From: Streptomyces sp. NBC_00091
GTDB lineage: Bacteria > Actinomycetota > Actinomycetes > Streptomycetales > Streptomycetaceae
Direction: 5' to 3'
Length of the DNA: 64,000 bases
Assembly: GCF_026343185.1 (NCBI RefSeq)
Contig: NZ_JAPEMA010000001.1
Location: 2,666,001 to 2,730,000 of the forward strand
Shown here one piece after another: positions 25,574 to 32,851 of the stretch. The position numbers and the translations under genes were made by a program. Position 1 is the stretch's first letter. Every line of letters begins with the position of its first letter. The notes below the pieces were generated by a model. The model was not told where the DNA came from. It made no database searches and was given only the letters and a program-made list of their open reading frames with translations.

Positions 25574-26332
25574 ATGAGTGAGCAGCAGGGGGCCCGTGAG
25601 GTTGAGCGGTGGTGGCGGGAGTGTGCTGGGCGGGGTGACGTGGTGCTCCTCGACGGGTTCCACGCGCTGAAGCACGCCCTGCGCTTCGGCGCCGAGGTGC
25701 TGGCGGTCGTCGCCGACGAGCCCGGCGCCGTACGGGAACTGGCCGACGGGCTGGCTCCGGACGTGGCCCCCGAGGTGGCCCGGCTCGTGCGGCGGGCCCC
25801 GCTGAAGGAGCTGCTGCCCCGCGTGCACCCCACCGGGGTCGCCGCGCTCGCCGTACGCCCGGGGCGGGAGGCCGGACGGGCCGCGCTGGCGCGGATGCCG
25901 CGGCCCGCCCCCATCGTGCTGCTCGACAACCCCCGCAACCTCGGCAACGTCGGGGCCGTGGTCCGCCTCGCCGCCGGCTTCGGGGCCACCGGCGTGGTGA
26001 CCCGCGGCGACCTCGACCCCTGGCACCCCAACGTGGTCCGCGCCGGGGCCGGGCTGCACTACGCCACCACCGTGGACCGGCTGGAGCTGGCGGAGCTGCC
26101 GCCCGGCCCGGTGTACGCGCTCGACCCGGAGGGCGAGGACATCCGCGCCCTCACCCTCCCGGACGACGCCCTGCTCGCCTTCGGCTCGGAACGCCACGGC
26201 ATCTCGCCCGAGCTGCGGGCCCGCGCCGACCACCTGGTCTCACTGCCGATGCGTCCGCAGGTCTCCAGTTACAACCTGGCCACCAGCGTGGCCATGACCC
26301 TCTTCCACTGGGGCGGCCCCGCCGCGCAGTGA
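25574..26332 (+). CDS. SpoU/TrmH family RNA 2'-O-methyltransferase
   Basis: The 252-residue protein has an N-terminal substrate-binding region (about 1-105) and a C-terminal SPOUT domain. The three SpoU motifs are clear: NPRNLGNVGAVVRLA (motif 1, catalytic Arg), FGSERHGIS (motif 2) and LPMRPQVSSYNLATSVAM (motif 3). It transfers a methyl group from SAM to ribose 2'-OH of tRNA or rRNA; the target cannot be read. Its last 93 nt are antisense to the 3' end of the next gene. Confidence 0.92.
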   Translation: MSEQQGAREVERWWRECAGRGDVVLLDGFHALKHALRFGAEVLAVVADEPGAVRELADGLAPDVAPEVARLVRRAPLKELLPRVHPTGVAALAVRPGREAGRAALARMPRPAPIVLLDNPRNLGNVGAVVRLAAGFGATGVVTRGDLDPWHPNVVRAGAGLHYATTVDRLELAELPPGPVYALDPEGEDIRALTLPDDALLAFGSERHGISPELRARADHLVSLPMRPQVSSYNLATSVAMTLFHWGGPAAQ

Positions 26333-27247
26333 CAGCAGCGCGCCGAGCCCGCCCGCGAGCAGGATCGCCGCCGCCGCGCCGAGGGTGGTCCCGTCCGGGT
26401 GGACCAGCGGCTGCCCGCGCAGGGCCTGCCAGGTCAGCAGCCCCAACACCGCCGCGTAGCCCCCGCCCGCCACCAGCGTCAGCCGCAGCCGCACCCGCTC
26501 GTCGCGCAGCCGGACCGAGCGGGTGGCGAGGGCGGCGAGCGCCAGTACCAGCAGCGGCAGCAGCTGGAGGGCGTGCATGCCGATGAAGTGCGGTACGCGC
26601 AGGTCGCCGCCGGTGGTGGACCAGCCGGTCAGCGGCATGGCGGGGCCGCCGTCGGGGACGCCCACGCTGTGCCCGCCGACCACCGGCGCGTCGTCGACGG
26701 CCGCCGCGCGCTGCTCGGCGGTGGGCTGGGTCATCAGGAAGCCCAGGCCCGCCCCGGCGAGGGCGAGCACGGTGGCGATCCGGATCGACCAGGTGGTGGC
26801 CCGGTCGGCGATCCGGGCGCGGAAGAGCAGGACGGCGACGACCAGGGTGGCCACCCACAGCACCACCACGGTGACGGCCATGGTCTGGTACAGCCGCGCG
26901 TCGAAGGGCGTCGCGTTGTTGAAGTGGCTGCGCGCGCCGCGCACCACCTGGGTCGTGATCAGCAGCATCTCCACCGCGCTCGCGGCGGCCACGACGGTGC
27001 CCGCCCACCAGGCCGGCCGGCGCAGCCGCGGCCGGGCCCGGCCGAGCAGGGAGATCATCCAGGCGAGGCTGAGCGAGTAGCCGACGAAGGAGACCGAGAA
27101 CTTCAGCGGCTTGGCCCAGATCGGCGCGCCCACCAGGACGCGGTCGTCGACCAGCAGCCCGACGGCGCAGCCGGCGGCCCACACCACCATCACCGCCGCG
27201 AACACCACCAACGGCCGGTGCCACGAACGGAGCGCAGTCCAGTACAT
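26240..27247 (-). CDS. Polytopic membrane protein, function unknown
   Basis: I take ATG 27247 (MYWTALRSWHRP) as start, giving 335 residues; ATG 27289 would add 14 residues that overlap the divergent operator. There are about eight hydrophobic helices with conserved-looking motifs GAPIWAKPLKFSVSFVGYSLS and HFNNATPFDARLYQ. It lacks any transporter signature I know. The C-terminal 30 residues (EEGHGHAGGQVVTGDL) are polar and overlap the methyltransferase gene antisense. It faces a MerR regulator divergently, with a shared operator region, so it is probably that regulator's target. Confidence 0.75.
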   Translation of the reverse strand: MYWTALRSWHRPLVVFAAVMVVWAAGCAVGLLVDDRVLVGAPIWAKPLKFSVSFVGYSLSLAWMISLLGRARPRLRRPAWWAGTVVAAASAVEMLLITTQVVRGARSHFNNATPFDARLYQTMAVTVVVLWVATLVVAVLLFRARIADRATTWSIRIATVLALAGAGLGFLMTQPTAEQRAAAVDDAPVVGGHSVGVPDGGPAMPLTGWSTTGGDLRVPHFIGMHALQLLPLLVLALAALATRSVRLRDERVRLRLTLVAGGGYAAVLGLLTWQALRGQPLVHPDGTTLGAAAAILLAGGLGALLSLRGGAAPVEEGHGHAGGQVVTGDLRTHRQ

Positions 27248-27278
27248 CCGTACCCCCCAAGACGACGGAGACCATATG

Positions 27279-27316
27279 GATAGTGGCACTTGCCGCTATC
27301 TGATAGTGCCACTATC
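27279..27316. promoter_or_regulatory. Divergent operator/promoter of the MerR regulator and membrane protein
   Basis: A perfect 12-bp inverted repeat, GATAGTGGCACT at 27279-27290 and AGTGCCACTATC at 27305-27316, flanks a 14-bp spacer that contains a smaller palindrome CTATC-T-GATAG (27296-27306). The region is strikingly AT-rich for this genome. It lies in the roughly 95-nt gap between the two divergent genes, as expected for a MerR-family autoregulatory site. Confidence 0.75.
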
Positions 27317-27340
27317 TATGATGGGTGGTGGGGTGGGCAA

Positions 27341-28003
27341 GTGGCAGTGAAGCGAAGAAGGACGGAACGCACGGTGCGCATTGGTGAGCTGAGCAGTCGG
27401 ACCGGGGTCCCGGTACCGACGATCAAGTACTACGTCCGGGAGGGACTGCTCTCTCCCGGGGAGCTGACCAGCCCCAACCAGGCCAGCTACGGCGAGCGGC
27501 ACGAGCGCCGGCTGCGGCTGATCCGCGCGCTGCTGGAGGTGGGCGGGCTGTCGGTGGCCGCCATCGGCGAGGTGCTCGCGGTCATGGACGACACGGGGCG
27601 GTCGGTGCACAAGGTGCTGGGCGCGGCGGCGCAGCGGCTGGTGCCGGTGTACTCCGGGGCGCCGGACGCGGACACGGAGCTGGCCCGGGCCAGGGTGGCG
27701 CGGCTGATCGAGGAGCGCGGCTGGCGCGTGGCCCCCGGGGACAAGGCCGTGGAGGCGCTGGTGGCGGCGCTGGCCTCGCTCACGCGGGTGGGCCAGGGCT
27801 CCTTCGCCGATGTGCTCGACGAGTACGCCGGGGCGGCCGAGCGGGTGGCCCGGGCGGATCTGGAGAACACCGCGCGCGGGGTGGAGCGGGAGGACCTCGT
27901 GGAGACGGTCGTCGTCGGGACCGTCCTCGGCGACGCCATGTTCGCGGCGCTGCGACGGATGGCCCAGGTGGACGCCTCCTCCCGGATCTTCCCGCAGGAG
28001 TAG
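27341..28003 (+). CDS. MerR family transcriptional regulator
   Basis: Starting at GTG 27341 the product has 220 residues; GTG 27347 or 27375 are alternatives, the last beginning MRIGELSSRTG. The N-terminal winged helix-turn-helix (VRIGELSSRTGVPVPTIKYYVREGLL) and second DNA-contact helix (YGERHERRLRLIRALLEVGGLSVAAIGEVLA) are typical MerR. The C-terminal region is a long helical effector domain without a cysteine metal site. It probably controls itself and the divergent membrane protein through the inverted repeat at 27279-27316. Confidence 0.88.
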   Translation: MAVKRRRTERTVRIGELSSRTGVPVPTIKYYVREGLLSPGELTSPNQASYGERHERRLRLIRALLEVGGLSVAAIGEVLAVMDDTGRSVHKVLGAAAQRLVPVYSGAPDADTELARARVARLIEERGWRVAPGDKAVEALVAALASLTRVGQGSFADVLDEYAGAAERVARADLENTARGVEREDLVETVVVGTVLGDAMFAALRRMAQVDASSRIFPQE

Positions 28004-28017
28004 GCGGCTCCACCCGG

Positions 28018-28054
28018 CGGCCGCCGCCCCGGCGAAAAGCGGGGGCGGCGGCCG
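28018..28054. terminator. Bidirectional hairpin between merR and paaN
   Basis: A 13-bp perfect stem (28018-28030 with 28042-28054, CGGCCGCCGCCCC/GGGGCGGCGGCCG) encloses a loop with GAAAAGC. It lies between the convergent stop codons of the MerR and paaN genes. Confidence 0.75.
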
Positions 28055-28100
28055 GGCCGGGCCGTTGGGCCGGCGGTCAGGCCAGGGGTCAGACCGGTGG

Positions 28101-29783
28101 TCAGGCCTGGCGGCGGACCTCCACCACCCGGAAGCGGTTCGAGACGAACGCCCCGTCGCACAGCGCGGCGTTCGCCGCCGGGTTGCCGCCGGAGCCGTGG
28201 AAGTCGGAGAAGGCCGCAGTCTGGTTGACGTAGACCCCGCCCGTCAGGTTCAGCGACAGCTGCGCCGACTCCTCCAGGCAGACCTCTTCGAGGGCCCGCT
28301 CGGTGTCCGCGGAGGTGGTGTACGCGCCCACCGTCATCGCGCCCTTCTCCCGCACCGTACGGCGCAGCAGGTCGAGGGCGTCCGCCGTGGAGTCCACCGC
28401 CACCGCGAAGGAGACCGGGCCGAAGCACTCCGAGAGGTAGGGCGCGTCCGGGTCCGGCTTGCCGGCGTCCAGCTTCACGATCACCGGGGTGCGCACGACC
28501 GCGTCCGGGAACTCGGGGTTCGTCACCTCACGGGAGGCCAGCGCGACCTCGCCGAGACCGGCCGCCGCCTCCAGCCGGGCCTTGACGCCCGGGTTGACCA
28601 GCGCGCCCAGCAGGGCGTTGGCGCGGGCGTCGTCGCCGAGCAGGCCGCCGACCGAGGCCGCGAGGTCGGCGACGACCTCGTCGTACGACTTGTGGCCGGC
28701 GTCCGTCCCGATGCCCTCGCGGGGGATCAGCAGGTTCTGCGGGGTGGTGCACATCTGGCCGCTGTACAGGGACAGCGAGAACGCCAGGTTGGACAGCATC
28801 CCCTTGTAGTCGGAGGTCGAGTCGAGGACGACGGTGTTGACGCCCGCCTTCTCCGTGTAGACCTGGGCCTGCCGGGCGTTGGCCTCCAGCCAGTCCCCGA
28901 ACTCGGTCGACCCGGTGTAGTCGATGAGCTTGATCTCGGGGCGGACGGCCAGGGTCTTGGCGATGCCCTCGCCCGGACGCTCGACGGCGAGGGCCACCAG
29001 GTTCGGGTCGAAGCCCGCCTCGGCCAGGACCTCGCGGGCCACCTTCACCGTCAGCGCCAGCGGGAGGACGGCGCGCGGGTGCGGCTTGACCAGGACGGCG
29101 TTGCCGGTGGCGAGGGAGGCGAACAGGCCGGGGTAGCCGTTCCAGGTGGGGAAGGTGTTGCAGCCGATCATCAGGGCGATGCCGCGCGGCACGGCCGTGA
29201 AGGTCTTGCCGAGCTCCAGCGGGTCCCGCTTGCCCTGCGGCTTCGACCAGGCGGCCTGCCCGGGCACGCGGGTCTGCTCCTCGTACGCGTAGGCCACCGC
29301 CTCCAGGCCGCGGTCCTGCGCGTGGGGCCCGCCCGCCTGGAAGGCCATCATGAAGGCCTGGCCGCTGGTGTGCATGACCGCGTGCGCGAACTCGTGCGTC
29401 CGCGCGCCGATCCGGGCCAGGATCTCGATGCAGACCAGGGCGCGGACCTCGGGCCCGGCGTCCCGCCAGGCGCCCATGCCGGCCCGCATCGCGGGCAGCA
29501 GCACCTCCGGGTCCACATGCGGGTACTCCACGCCCAGCTCCGGGCCGTACGGGGAGACCTCGCCGCCCGTCCAGCCGTCGGTGCCGGGCTGGCCGAGGTC
29601 GAAGCGGGTGCCGCGCACGGCCTCGAAGGCGGCGAGCCCGTCGGCCGGGGCGCTCTCCCCGTAGGCCTTGGGGTGCTCGGGATGCGGGGACCAGTAGGCG
29701 CGGCTGCGAATGGCATCCAGCGCCTGGTCCAGGGTGGTCCGGTGCTTCTCGGTCAGCTGGGGGACGGTGAGCTCGGCGGCCAT
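28101..29783 (-). CDS. paaN: Phenylacetic acid degradation protein PaaN (aldehyde dehydrogenase family)
   Basis: ATG 29783, preceded by GAGGAG, gives 560 residues; the open frame continues far upstream only because of high GC. It is an aldehyde dehydrogenase-fold protein with the cofactor region MIGCNTFPTWNGYPGLFASLA, the strand TGSTEFGDWLEANA and catalytic Cys in YSGQMCTTPQN. Unlike proteobacterial PaaZ it has no C-terminal MaoC hydratase, as is usual for the actinobacterial PaaN form acting on the ring-opened semialdehyde. It is divergent from paaH, with a PaaR-type operator between. Confidence 0.93.
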   Translation of the reverse strand: MAAELTVPQLTEKHRTTLDQALDAIRSRAYWSPHPEHPKAYGESAPADGLAAFEAVRGTRFDLGQPGTDGWTGGEVSPYGPELGVEYPHVDPEVLLPAMRAGMGAWRDAGPEVRALVCIEILARIGARTHEFAHAVMHTSGQAFMMAFQAGGPHAQDRGLEAVAYAYEEQTRVPGQAAWSKPQGKRDPLELGKTFTAVPRGIALMIGCNTFPTWNGYPGLFASLATGNAVLVKPHPRAVLPLALTVKVAREVLAEAGFDPNLVALAVERPGEGIAKTLAVRPEIKLIDYTGSTEFGDWLEANARQAQVYTEKAGVNTVVLDSTSDYKGMLSNLAFSLSLYSGQMCTTPQNLLIPREGIGTDAGHKSYDEVVADLAASVGGLLGDDARANALLGALVNPGVKARLEAAAGLGEVALASREVTNPEFPDAVVRTPVIVKLDAGKPDPDAPYLSECFGPVSFAVAVDSTADALDLLRRTVREKGAMTVGAYTTSADTERALEEVCLEESAQLSLNLTGGVYVNQTAAFSDFHGSGGNPAANAALCDGAFVSNRFRVVEVRRQA

Positions 29784-29951
29784 CAGGGACCAACTCCTCG
29801 TTGAGCCGGGCAGGATCAGGCTGGTTCGCAGACTGGGATCGATGCGGGGGCGGGTGAAGAAGAGCAGACTGGAGTTAGAGTAACCGAACGATCGGTCGGT
29901 ACAAGAGGGCCCGGCAGACCTGTGGACAACCCGGTGCGGGAGGATCAGGAC
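29784..29951. promoter_or_regulatory. paaN-paaH divergent control region with PaaR operator and DnaA box
   Basis: ACCGAACGATCGGT at 29883-29896 is a perfect ACCGNNCGNNCGGT operator, identical in core and right flank to the paaA copy. At 29921-29929 the inverse of TTGTCCACA, the preferred Streptomyces DnaA box, lies 25 nt farther. The operator is 56 nt from paaH and 100 nt from paaN, so one repressor could control both. Confidence 0.78.
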
Positions 29952-31472
29952 ATGACAGCAATCGAGCGGGCTCGCACTGTGGCGGTCATCGGCGCCGGAA
30001 CCATGGGCCAGGGCATCGCCCAGGTCGCTCTCCTCGCAGGTCACCCCGTACGCATCCACGACGCCGTGCCCGGGCGGGCCCGGGAGGCCGTTCAGGCCGT
30101 GGCGGGCCGGGTGGAGCGGCTCGTGGCCAAGGGCCGGCTGGACCGGGCCGAGGCCGACGACGCCGTGCGCCGCATCGATGCCGTCGAGACCCTGACCGGG
30201 CTCGCTCCCGCCGCCCTGGTGATCGAGGCGATCGTCGAGGACGTCACCGTCAAGCGCGAGCTGTTCGCGGCCCTCGAAGGAGTGGTTTCGCCGGACGCGC
30301 TGCTGGCGACCAACACCTCCTCCCTCTCCGTCACCGAGCTGGCCGCCGGCCTCGAGCACCCCGGACGCTTCCTCGGCCTGCACTTCTTCAACCCGGCCCC
30401 GCTGCTCCCGCTCGTCGAGGTGGTCAGCGGCCACGCGACCGACCCGGCCGCCGCCGAGCGCGCCTACGGCACGGTCCTGGGCTGGGGGAAGACGCCGGTG
30501 CGCTGCGCCGACACCCCCGGCTTCATCGTCAACCGGATCGCCCGCCCCTTCTACGCGGAGGCCTTCGCGGTCTACGAGGAGCAGGGCGCCGACCCCGCGA
30601 CCATCGACGCCGTCCTGCGCGAGAGCGGCGGCTTCAGGATGGGCCCCTTCGAGCTGACCGACCTGATCGGCCAGGACGTCAACGAGGCCGTCACCCGCTC
30701 CGTCTGGGACTCCTTCTTCCGGAGCCCCAAGTTCACCCCCTCGCTCGCCCAGCGCCGGCTGGTCCAGTCGGGCCGCCTCGGCCGCAAGTCCGGGCACGGC
30801 TGGTTCTCCTACGGCGAGGACGCGCAGGCACCCGCCCCGCACACCGCCGGCCCCGAGGAGGCCCCGGCCAAGGTCACCGTCGTCGGCGACCTCGGTCCGG
30901 CCGCCGGGCTGGTGGACCTGCTGGAGGAGGCCGGGATCGCGGTCACGGCCACCGAGCACGGGGGGCCGTACATCCAGCTGCCCGGCGAGGGCCAGCTGGT
31001 GCTCGCGGACGGCAAGACCTCGGTCGAGTTCGCCGACGTCGTCTACTTCGACCTCGCGCTGGACTACCGCGACGCCACCCGGATCGCGCTGTCCGTCAGC
31101 GAGGACACCAGCGAGCGGACCCTCGCCGAGGCCGTCGGGCTCTTCCAGAAGCTCGGCAAGAAGGTCTCCGTCATCGGGGACGTCCCCGGCATGATCGTCG
31201 CCCGGACCGTCGCCATGCTGATCGACCTCACCGCCGACGCGGTGGCGCGCGGGGCGGCCTCCGCCGAGGACGTCGACACCGCGATGCGGCTCGGCGTCAA
31301 CTACCCGCTGGGCCCGGCCGAATGGCACGACCGGCTCGGCCGGGACTGGGCGTACGACCTGCTGCACCACCTGGACGAGCGCTGTCCGGGCGGGCGTTAC
31401 GCGCCCTCGCTGGCGCTGTTCAAGCTGGGCTACGCGGCCGGTGAGGACGACGAGGCGGAGGAGACCGAATGA
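29952..31472 (+). CDS. paaH: 3-hydroxyacyl-CoA dehydrogenase (PaaH type)
   Basis: ATG 29952 gives 506 residues. The NAD-binding Rossmann motif is VIGAGTMGQGIAQVA (about 10-24). The first C-terminal dehydrogenase domain contains DTPGFIVNRIARPFYAEAF, and a second copy near the end contains PGMIVARTVAMLIDL and LGVNYPLGPAEWHDRLG; this double-domain layout is typical of PaaH. It oxidises 3-hydroxyadipyl-CoA in the phenylacetate pathway. Its stop overlaps the ATG of paaR (ATGA), so repressor and enzyme are translated together. Confidence 0.92.
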   Translation: MTAIERARTVAVIGAGTMGQGIAQVALLAGHPVRIHDAVPGRAREAVQAVAGRVERLVAKGRLDRAEADDAVRRIDAVETLTGLAPAALVIEAIVEDVTVKRELFAALEGVVSPDALLATNTSSLSVTELAAGLEHPGRFLGLHFFNPAPLLPLVEVVSGHATDPAAAERAYGTVLGWGKTPVRCADTPGFIVNRIARPFYAEAFAVYEEQGADPATIDAVLRESGGFRMGPFELTDLIGQDVNEAVTRSVWDSFFRSPKFTPSLAQRRLVQSGRLGRKSGHGWFSYGEDAQAPAPHTAGPEEAPAKVTVVGDLGPAAGLVDLLEEAGIAVTATEHGGPYIQLPGEGQLVLADGKTSVEFADVVYFDLALDYRDATRIALSVSEDTSERTLAEAVGLFQKLGKKVSVIGDVPGMIVARTVAMLIDLTADAVARGAASAEDVDTAMRLGVNYPLGPAEWHDRLGRDWAYDLLHHLDERCPGGRYAPSLALFKLGYAAGEDDEAEETE

Positions 31473-32056
31473 CCACGGTCAGGCGGGACACCTACACCCC
31501 GGAGACGCTCCTGTCCGTAGCCGTCCAGGTCTTCAACGAGCGCGGCTACGACGGCACCTCGATGGAGCACTTGTCCAAGGCGGCCGGCATCTCCAAGTCC
31601 TCGATCTACCACCACGTCGCGGGCAAGGAGGAGCTGCTGCACCGGGCCGTCAGCCGCGCCCTCGACGGCCTCTTCGCGGTCCTGGAGGAGCCCGGCGCGG
31701 TACGGGGCCGCGCGGTCACGCGCGTCGAGTACGTCACGCGGCGCACGGTCGAGGTGCTGGTCGCGGAGCTGCCGTACGTCACCCTCCTGCTGCGGGTGCG
31801 CGGCAACACCCGCACCGAGCGCTGGGCGCTGGAGCGCCGCCGCGAGTTCGACCACCAGGTCGCGGAACTCCTCAAGGCCGCCGCCGACGAGGGGGACCTG
31901 CGCGCCGACGTGGACATCCGGCTGGCCACCCGACTGCTCTTCGGCATGGTCAACTCCCTGGTCGAGTGGTACCGCCCGCACCCGGGCACCACCCCCGACC
32001 AGCTCGCGGACGCCGTGGTCAGCATGGCCCTGGACGGCCTGCGCACCGTCCGCTAG
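31469..32056 (+). CDS. paaR: TetR family regulator PaaR
   Basis: The 195-residue protein has an N-terminal TetR helix-turn-helix (FNERGYDGTSMEHLSKAAGI, then SKSSIYHHVAGKEEL) and an all-helical ligand domain. Coupling to paaH, and operators matching the PaaR consensus before paaA and between paaN and paaH, identify it as the phenylacetate pathway repressor, released by phenylacetyl-CoA in related actinobacteria. The ligand is taken from the family, not seen here. Confidence 0.88.
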   Translation: MTTVRRDTYTPETLLSVAVQVFNERGYDGTSMEHLSKAAGISKSSIYHHVAGKEELLHRAVSRALDGLFAVLEEPGAVRGRAVTRVEYVTRRTVEVLVAELPYVTLLLRVRGNTRTERWALERRREFDHQVAELLKAAADEGDLRADVDIRLATRLLFGMVNSLVEWYRPHPGTTPDQLADAVVSMALDGLRTVR

Positions 32057-32069
32057 GCCCCCCCGCTGC

Positions 32070-32648
32070 CTATTTCGCCGTCGGCCCCGCTGCTTCCTCC
32101 TCCGTGAGGGCCGGGCCGCCGGCGGGGCCCGGGTCGAGAAGATCCGTTTCCTCGAACACCAGCAGCGTCCGCGTGGACAGCACCTCCGGGATGGCCTGGA
32201 GGCGGGTCAGGACCAGCTCGCGCAGGGTCCGGTTGTCCGGGGTGTGGACCAGCAGCAGTACGTCGAAATCCCCGCTGACCAGCGCGATGTGCGCGGCCCC
32301 CGGCAGCTCGCGCAACTGCTCGCGCACCGTCCGCCAGGAGTTCTGGACGATCTTCAGGGTGATGTACGCGGACGCGCCCTGGCCCGCGCGCTCGTGGTTG
32401 ACCCGGGCCGTGAACCCGCGGATCACCCCGTCGTCGATCAGCCGGTTGATCCGGGCGTAGGCATTGGCCCGGGAGACGTGCACCTGCTCCGCCACCGACC
32501 GTATCGACGCGCGGCCGTCCGCCTGGAGCAACCGCATGATCGAACGGTCTATGGGGTCCAGGGGGCGGGGCGGGACCTGTGGGCCCGAGGGTGCGCCCCC
32601 CGGTGGGACCGGTACGGAACCCGCTCCGGCCATTTGTTCATCCGCCAT
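32070..32648 (-). CDS. Lrp/AsnC family regulator (BkdR-like)
   Basis: ATG 32648 gives 192 residues. After a 30-residue Pro/Gly-rich head comes the AsnC helix-turn-helix (LDPIDRSIMRLLQADGRASIRSVAEQVHVSRANAYARINRL), then the RAM effector domain (ASAYITLKIVQNSWRT...VSGDFDVLLLVHTPDNRTLREL). It is divergent from the bkd2 operon; in Streptomyces and Pseudomonas, Lrp-type proteins at this place respond to branched-chain amino acids or keto acids and control bkd genes. An acidic tail ends the protein. Confidence 0.9.
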   Translation of the reverse strand: MADEQMAGAGSVPVPPGGAPSGPQVPPRPLDPIDRSIMRLLQADGRASIRSVAEQVHVSRANAYARINRLIDDGVIRGFTARVNHERAGQGASAYITLKIVQNSWRTVREQLRELPGAAHIALVSGDFDVLLLVHTPDNRTLRELVLTRLQAIPEVLSTRTLLVFEETDLLDPGPAGGPALTEEEAAGPTAK

Positions 32649-32851
32649 TGCCCACTGCCTCCCTCTCCTGGACGTCCTGCACCCATCCCAGGGCCCCAGC
32701 GTCACTTTGTCCACAGCCTGGAGCCGCCTGTAGCCAAATTGCGCCAACGACCGAACAATCGGTAGGTGAGGCGCCTCACACTCCCCCAGCTACCGCTGGG
32801 GGTGCCCCCAGGGGTGTCCAGTCGACTTCCCACGAGGAGGTGTACGCCGCC
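32649..32851. promoter_or_regulatory. Divergent control region between the Lrp gene and bkd2 operon
   Basis: Four elements are visible in order. There is a DnaA box TTGTCCACA at 32707-32715. A one-mismatch PaaR operator ACCGAACAATCGGT follows at 32750-32763. A perfect 14-bp palindrome GTGAGGCGCCTCAC lies at 32766-32779. A dispersed intergenic repeat unit (32781-32814) is followed by the GAGGAGG ribosome site of bkdA2. The dense arrangement suggests control by at least two regulators. Confidence 0.65.
32781..32814. repeat. Streptomyces-type intergenic repeat, copy 2
   Basis: CTCCCCCAGCTACCGCTGGG at 32781-32800 is identical to the element at 25419-25438 and is likewise followed by GGTGCCCCCAGGGG. 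Here it lies in the leader of the bkd2 operon, where the CCCCCAGC/GCTGGGGG hairpin could act in the mRNA. Confidence 0.65.

Noticed and set aside
28101..31370. A minus-strand open frame of 1089 codons
   Set aside because: Only the 560 codons from ATG 29783 encode PaaN. The extension is the antisense shadow of paaH and lacks family similarity.
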